Source of the DNA: Bacteroidales bacterium
GTDB lineage: Bacteria > Bacteroidota > Bacteroidia > Bacteroidales > JAGOPY01
Assembly (NCBI GenBank): GCA_030638325.1
Contig: DAOWEV010000161.1
Span: 1 to 7,008, forward strand
Length of the DNA stretch: 7,008 nt
Direction: 5' to 3'
The notes under the pieces: model-generated
Told to the model about the DNA's origin: nothing
Databases searched by the model: none
What the model saw: only the letters and a program-made list of their open reading frames with translations
Program-made: the position numbers and the translations under genes
Part shown: positions 4,961-7,008 of the stretch, one piece after another
How the letters are laid out: every line of letters starts with the position of its first letter
How positions within the stretch are numbered: position 1 is the first letter of the stretch

Positions 4961-5020
4961 TGCGACAATTTCATTTTACGAACAAACATCTTTAATTAAC
5001 TGATAATAAAACATAGTGTG

Positions 5021-5032
5021 AGGAGGTGATCC
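5021..5032 (-). other. 12-nt match to the 3' end of 16S rRNA
   Basis: On the minus strand, 2 nt after the stop of the PEP/pyruvate-binding gene, the sequence GGATCACCTCCT is identical to the conserved 3' end of bacterial 16S rRNA, including the anti-Shine-Dalgarno core. On the + strand it is a maximal Shine-Dalgarno (AGGAGGTGATCC), but no plausible + strand gene follows. It may be chance. Confidence 0.5.
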
Positions 5033-5034
5033 TG

Positions 5035-7008
5035 CTATTTGCCTTCCCCCAACTTAAAGATAACCCCAACATTCTTTTTACCGTCAATCACAATCAGCAA
5101 TGGTTTCTCAAACCGTATATGCCTGAGGTATTCATCTTCGTAAACAGCTTCGAAATTTTTCAGGTAATCAAGATCGTAGAAGCCATCATTAATGAAAGGG
5201 TTGATGGTGAAGTAGCCTACCCGGAATGATGTCAGGTTCTGGAAAAAGTGGGTGCCCTGGCTCGGGTCAATGCGATAATGCTCAAGGCCCGACTCCACGA
5301 TCACACGGGCTGCTGATATCTGCGGCCATTTGACCGGAATGCCCAGCCAGGGATCTGTGGAGCCCCAGCGGCCGGGACCCACCAGCACATAGTTTTTACC
5401 ATTTTGGAGGAACTCAGCATTGACCTTCCCAACCCTTTCAGCAACCTCGTTATTCTTTGCCGCATTGAATGACTCGGGCTTCACATAGACAAAATCAACG
5501 ATATCATTGATGATGCCGTTCCCCAAAGCCGACTTGCTATAGATAATAGTATCTTTCTCGGTAACTGTTTTAAGGTCCCTGTCAATGGTTTCCTTATTCT
5601 CAACAATTGGCCGTATCTGCAAAAGATAAAATATCTTCGGAGTATTTTTAGGGACATTCAACTCAACGGCAAATTCTATCTCCACGGGTTTCCCCATTTC
5701 CCTCTGCCCCATCTCAAGAACTGTTGAAAGTATATCAGCCAATGGGAAAGTATTATGTTTCAGTATATTGCTAAAAGTAACAAGCTTTTTCCCTTCATAA
5801 TTCACCCCGTCATGTATGATATTGTTTTGCAGGTCAAAAGTAGAACCTACCCATTTCAAAGATCCGTCTTTTTCAGCTTCCCTGATCCTGAGTTTGTCAA
5901 GATTAATAGCATCATTGGTATCAGGCTGGAAGCTCCCTGAGTTTAGATTCAGGGCATAAAAATGACGCTGAGTCTCCCTGAGAACCATATCCGGGCTGGA
6001 AAGCTGCAGAATTTTCCTGGGGTATTTCGGTGAGAACCGTAATGTCAGTCCCCCATCAACAATGTATTTCCCCAATCCCAGGGCAACATTGACGATACCA
6101 TCCTCCGGTTTTTCCGGCCCGATGGGATAAAAATTGATGGACCTGGCCACTCCCGAAATGGTGGGGTAGAAATGATCACCATATCGGTTTCCGCAAACAG
6201 TCTGGAGAACAATTCCCATTTTTTCCTCATCGATAACATTGGATGTTGCCGACATATAAGCCTTGCTGTCTTTGAAAAATGCCGAGGCATAAACACTTTT
6301 GATAGCCATGCTCAGCATTTCCATCATCAGGCGTTCATTATCAGGGATATACGGGATCATATAGGTCGAGTATATTCCGGCAAAAGGCTGGTAATGAGAA
6401 TCTTCCAACAAGCTGGAAGACCTGATGGCAATTGGATTTCTGACCCCCAGTAAAATAGTAGACAAATCTTCATGTATTCTGAACGGCAGCTTTGCTTTTA
6501 CAAATTGATCCAGGATCTCCTTATCACTTTTATCTGATAGGGCTACCTGAAAAAGTTTGTTCTTCTCCATGAATTCATCAAAGATATCGGTAGACAAGAC
6601 CACTGTTCTGGGAATAGTAATATAAACTCCATCCCATTTTTCCAGTATTTTATTACGCTTGATCAGTATATCCAGGAATGCCAGCCCTCGTGCTTTCCCC
6701 CCGATAGACCCTTCCCCGATACGTGTCAGGATAAAATATTCATCAAAACTTTCACGTCGAAACTGGGCAATGATACCCTTTGCTTTACTGATCCTGAAGC
6801 TGGTAATGGCATCAAACAGATATCGCCTGACTTCATCCAGGTTATTAAAATCCTCCAGTGTAACATCTACAAACATCTCAGCCAGGGCATATAATGCCCT
6901 GGCCTTCAGCCATTTTGATAAATTATTACGACTAAGCTGATAGCTTAAGGCTTCATCCGGGATCGAAAAAAGTTTATCCTGAAGATCTTTCATGTCTTTG
7001 ACCCGTTC
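5035..7008 (-). CDS. PEP/pyruvate-binding domain protein (PPDK_N-type), 5' partial
   Basis: The frame is open to the window edge: codons for E, R, V, K and D precede the first ATG (6993), and no Shine-Dalgarno or promoter precedes that ATG. The true start is therefore probably outside, and homologues I recall are much longer. Numbering from that Met, residues 93-103 (GEGSIGGKARG), 191-210 (RSSSLLEDSHYQPFAGIYST), 301-315 (VNVALGLGKYIVDGG) and 456-463 (YLLQIRPI) are the ATP-grasp nucleotide-binding domain of PEP synthase and pyruvate phosphate dikinase (PPDK_N). Residues 485-652 form a separate C-terminal region with GPGRWGSTDPWLGIPVKW (539-556) and GTHFFQNL (580-587). Neither the phosphohistidine swivel domain nor the TIM-barrel PEP domain is present in the visible part, so it cannot be a complete PEP synthase. 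The substrate is unknown. Its stop lies 302 nt upstream of the lipoprotein start on the same strand. Confidence 0.85.
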   Translation of the reverse strand, partial: ERVKDMKDLQDKLFSIPDEALSYQLSRNNLSKWLKARALYALAEMFVDVTLEDFNNLDEVRRYLFDAITSFRISKAKGIIAQFRRESFDEYFILTRIGEGSIGGKARGLAFLDILIKRNKILEKWDGVYITIPRTVVLSTDIFDEFMEKNKLFQVALSDKSDKEILDQFVKAKLPFRIHEDLSTILLGVRNPIAIRSSSLLEDSHYQPFAGIYSTYMIPYIPDNERLMMEMLSMAIKSVYASAFFKDSKAYMSATSNVIDEEKMGIVLQTVCGNRYGDHFYPTISGVARSINFYPIGPEKPEDGIVNVALGLGKYIVDGGLTLRFSPKYPRKILQLSSPDMVLRETQRHFYALNLNSGSFQPDTNDAINLDKLRIREAEKDGSLKWVGSTFDLQNNIIHDGVNYEGKKLVTFSNILKHNTFPLADILSTVLEMGQREMGKPVEIEFAVELNVPKNTPKIFYLLQIRPIVENKETIDRDLKTVTEKDTIIYSKSALGNGIINDIVDFVYVKPESFNAAKNNEVAERVGKVNAEFLQNGKNYVLVGPGRWGSTDPWLGIPVKWPQISAARVIVESGLEHYRIDPSQGTHFFQNLTSFRVGYFTINPFINDGFYDLDYLKNFEAVYEDEYLRHIRFEKPLLIVIDGKKNVGVIFKLGEGK

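Larger units (their letters stand above)
4792..4968 (+). mobile_element. Small inverted-repeat element enclosing a four-helix-bundle gene remnant
   Basis: The ends are TTGTCGTA (4792-4799) and its near inverted copy TGCGACAA (4961-4968). Inside, two heptamer arrays face each other: 4808-4831 pairs with 4926-4949 at 20 of 24 positions, including a perfect 11-bp core (4821-4831 with 4926-4936). Three of the four mismatches become G-U pairs in a + strand transcript, so only the sense RNA folds well. A looser outer pair is 4791-4804 with 4973-4986. Between the arms lies the apparent 3' end of a four-helix-bundle gene on the + strand. No target-site duplication is evident. Mobility is inferred from the architecture; I see no transposase. 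Confidence 0.45.

Noticed and set aside
5026..5229. A + strand GTG-start frame placed at the perfect Shine-Dalgarno-like AGGAGG
   Set aside because: The GTG overlaps the AGGAGGTG motif itself, leaving no spacing, and the frame is the shadow of the PEP/pyruvate-binding gene.
6045..6453. Overlapping frames on both strands inside the PEP/pyruvate-binding gene
   Set aside because: They are out-of-frame shadows of a strongly conserved coding sequence and have no motifs of their own.

Overview
The window looks like a core-genome stretch from a member of the Bacteroidota, probably Bacteroidales or a near relative, of moderate GC. Three things point there: several matches to the Bacteroidota promoter -7 element TAnnTTTG with little Shine-Dalgarno signal, a lipoprotein resembling the type IX secretion/gliding protein GldN, and a large PEP/pyruvate-binding-domain protein of a kind I associate with this phylum. 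Assignments rest on motif recognition, not on searches.

Layout. 90-902 (+): a small membrane protein of the YvlD/phage-holin-4_2 type, followed after 3 nt by a NimA-like flavin-binding split-barrel protein. 1039-3174 (-): an apparent operon hpt, obg, PAP2 phosphatase, transcribed leftward and convergent with the first pair. 3175-3662: a 488-nt gene-free gap with three 47-bp tandem repeats, a nested inverted repeat ending in a T-tract, and a heptamer array leading into the purE promoter. 3663-4166 (+): purE, whose stop codon directly abuts the stop of a convergent GldN-like lipoprotein gene (4167-4733, -). 4734-5034: a 301-nt gap with the lipoprotein promoter and a small inverted-repeat element enclosing what looks like the 3' end of a four-helix-bundle (S23/IVP/Avd-like) gene. 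5035-7008 (-): a PEP/pyruvate-binding protein whose reading frame is still open at the window edge, so its N-terminus is missing.

Function. Hpt (purine salvage) and PurE (de novo purine synthesis) flank the repeat-rich gap on diverging strands, and Obg is a ribosome-assembly GTPase. The genes are ordinary housekeeping genes and do not form one pathway. The unusual content is between them. Every intergenic gap longer than 11 nt carries at least one tandem array of 7- or 8-bp units, each with a different unit. The 4792-4968 element suggests such arrays may be arms or scars of a small inverted-repeat element that once carried a four-helix-bundle gene. That link is my inference.
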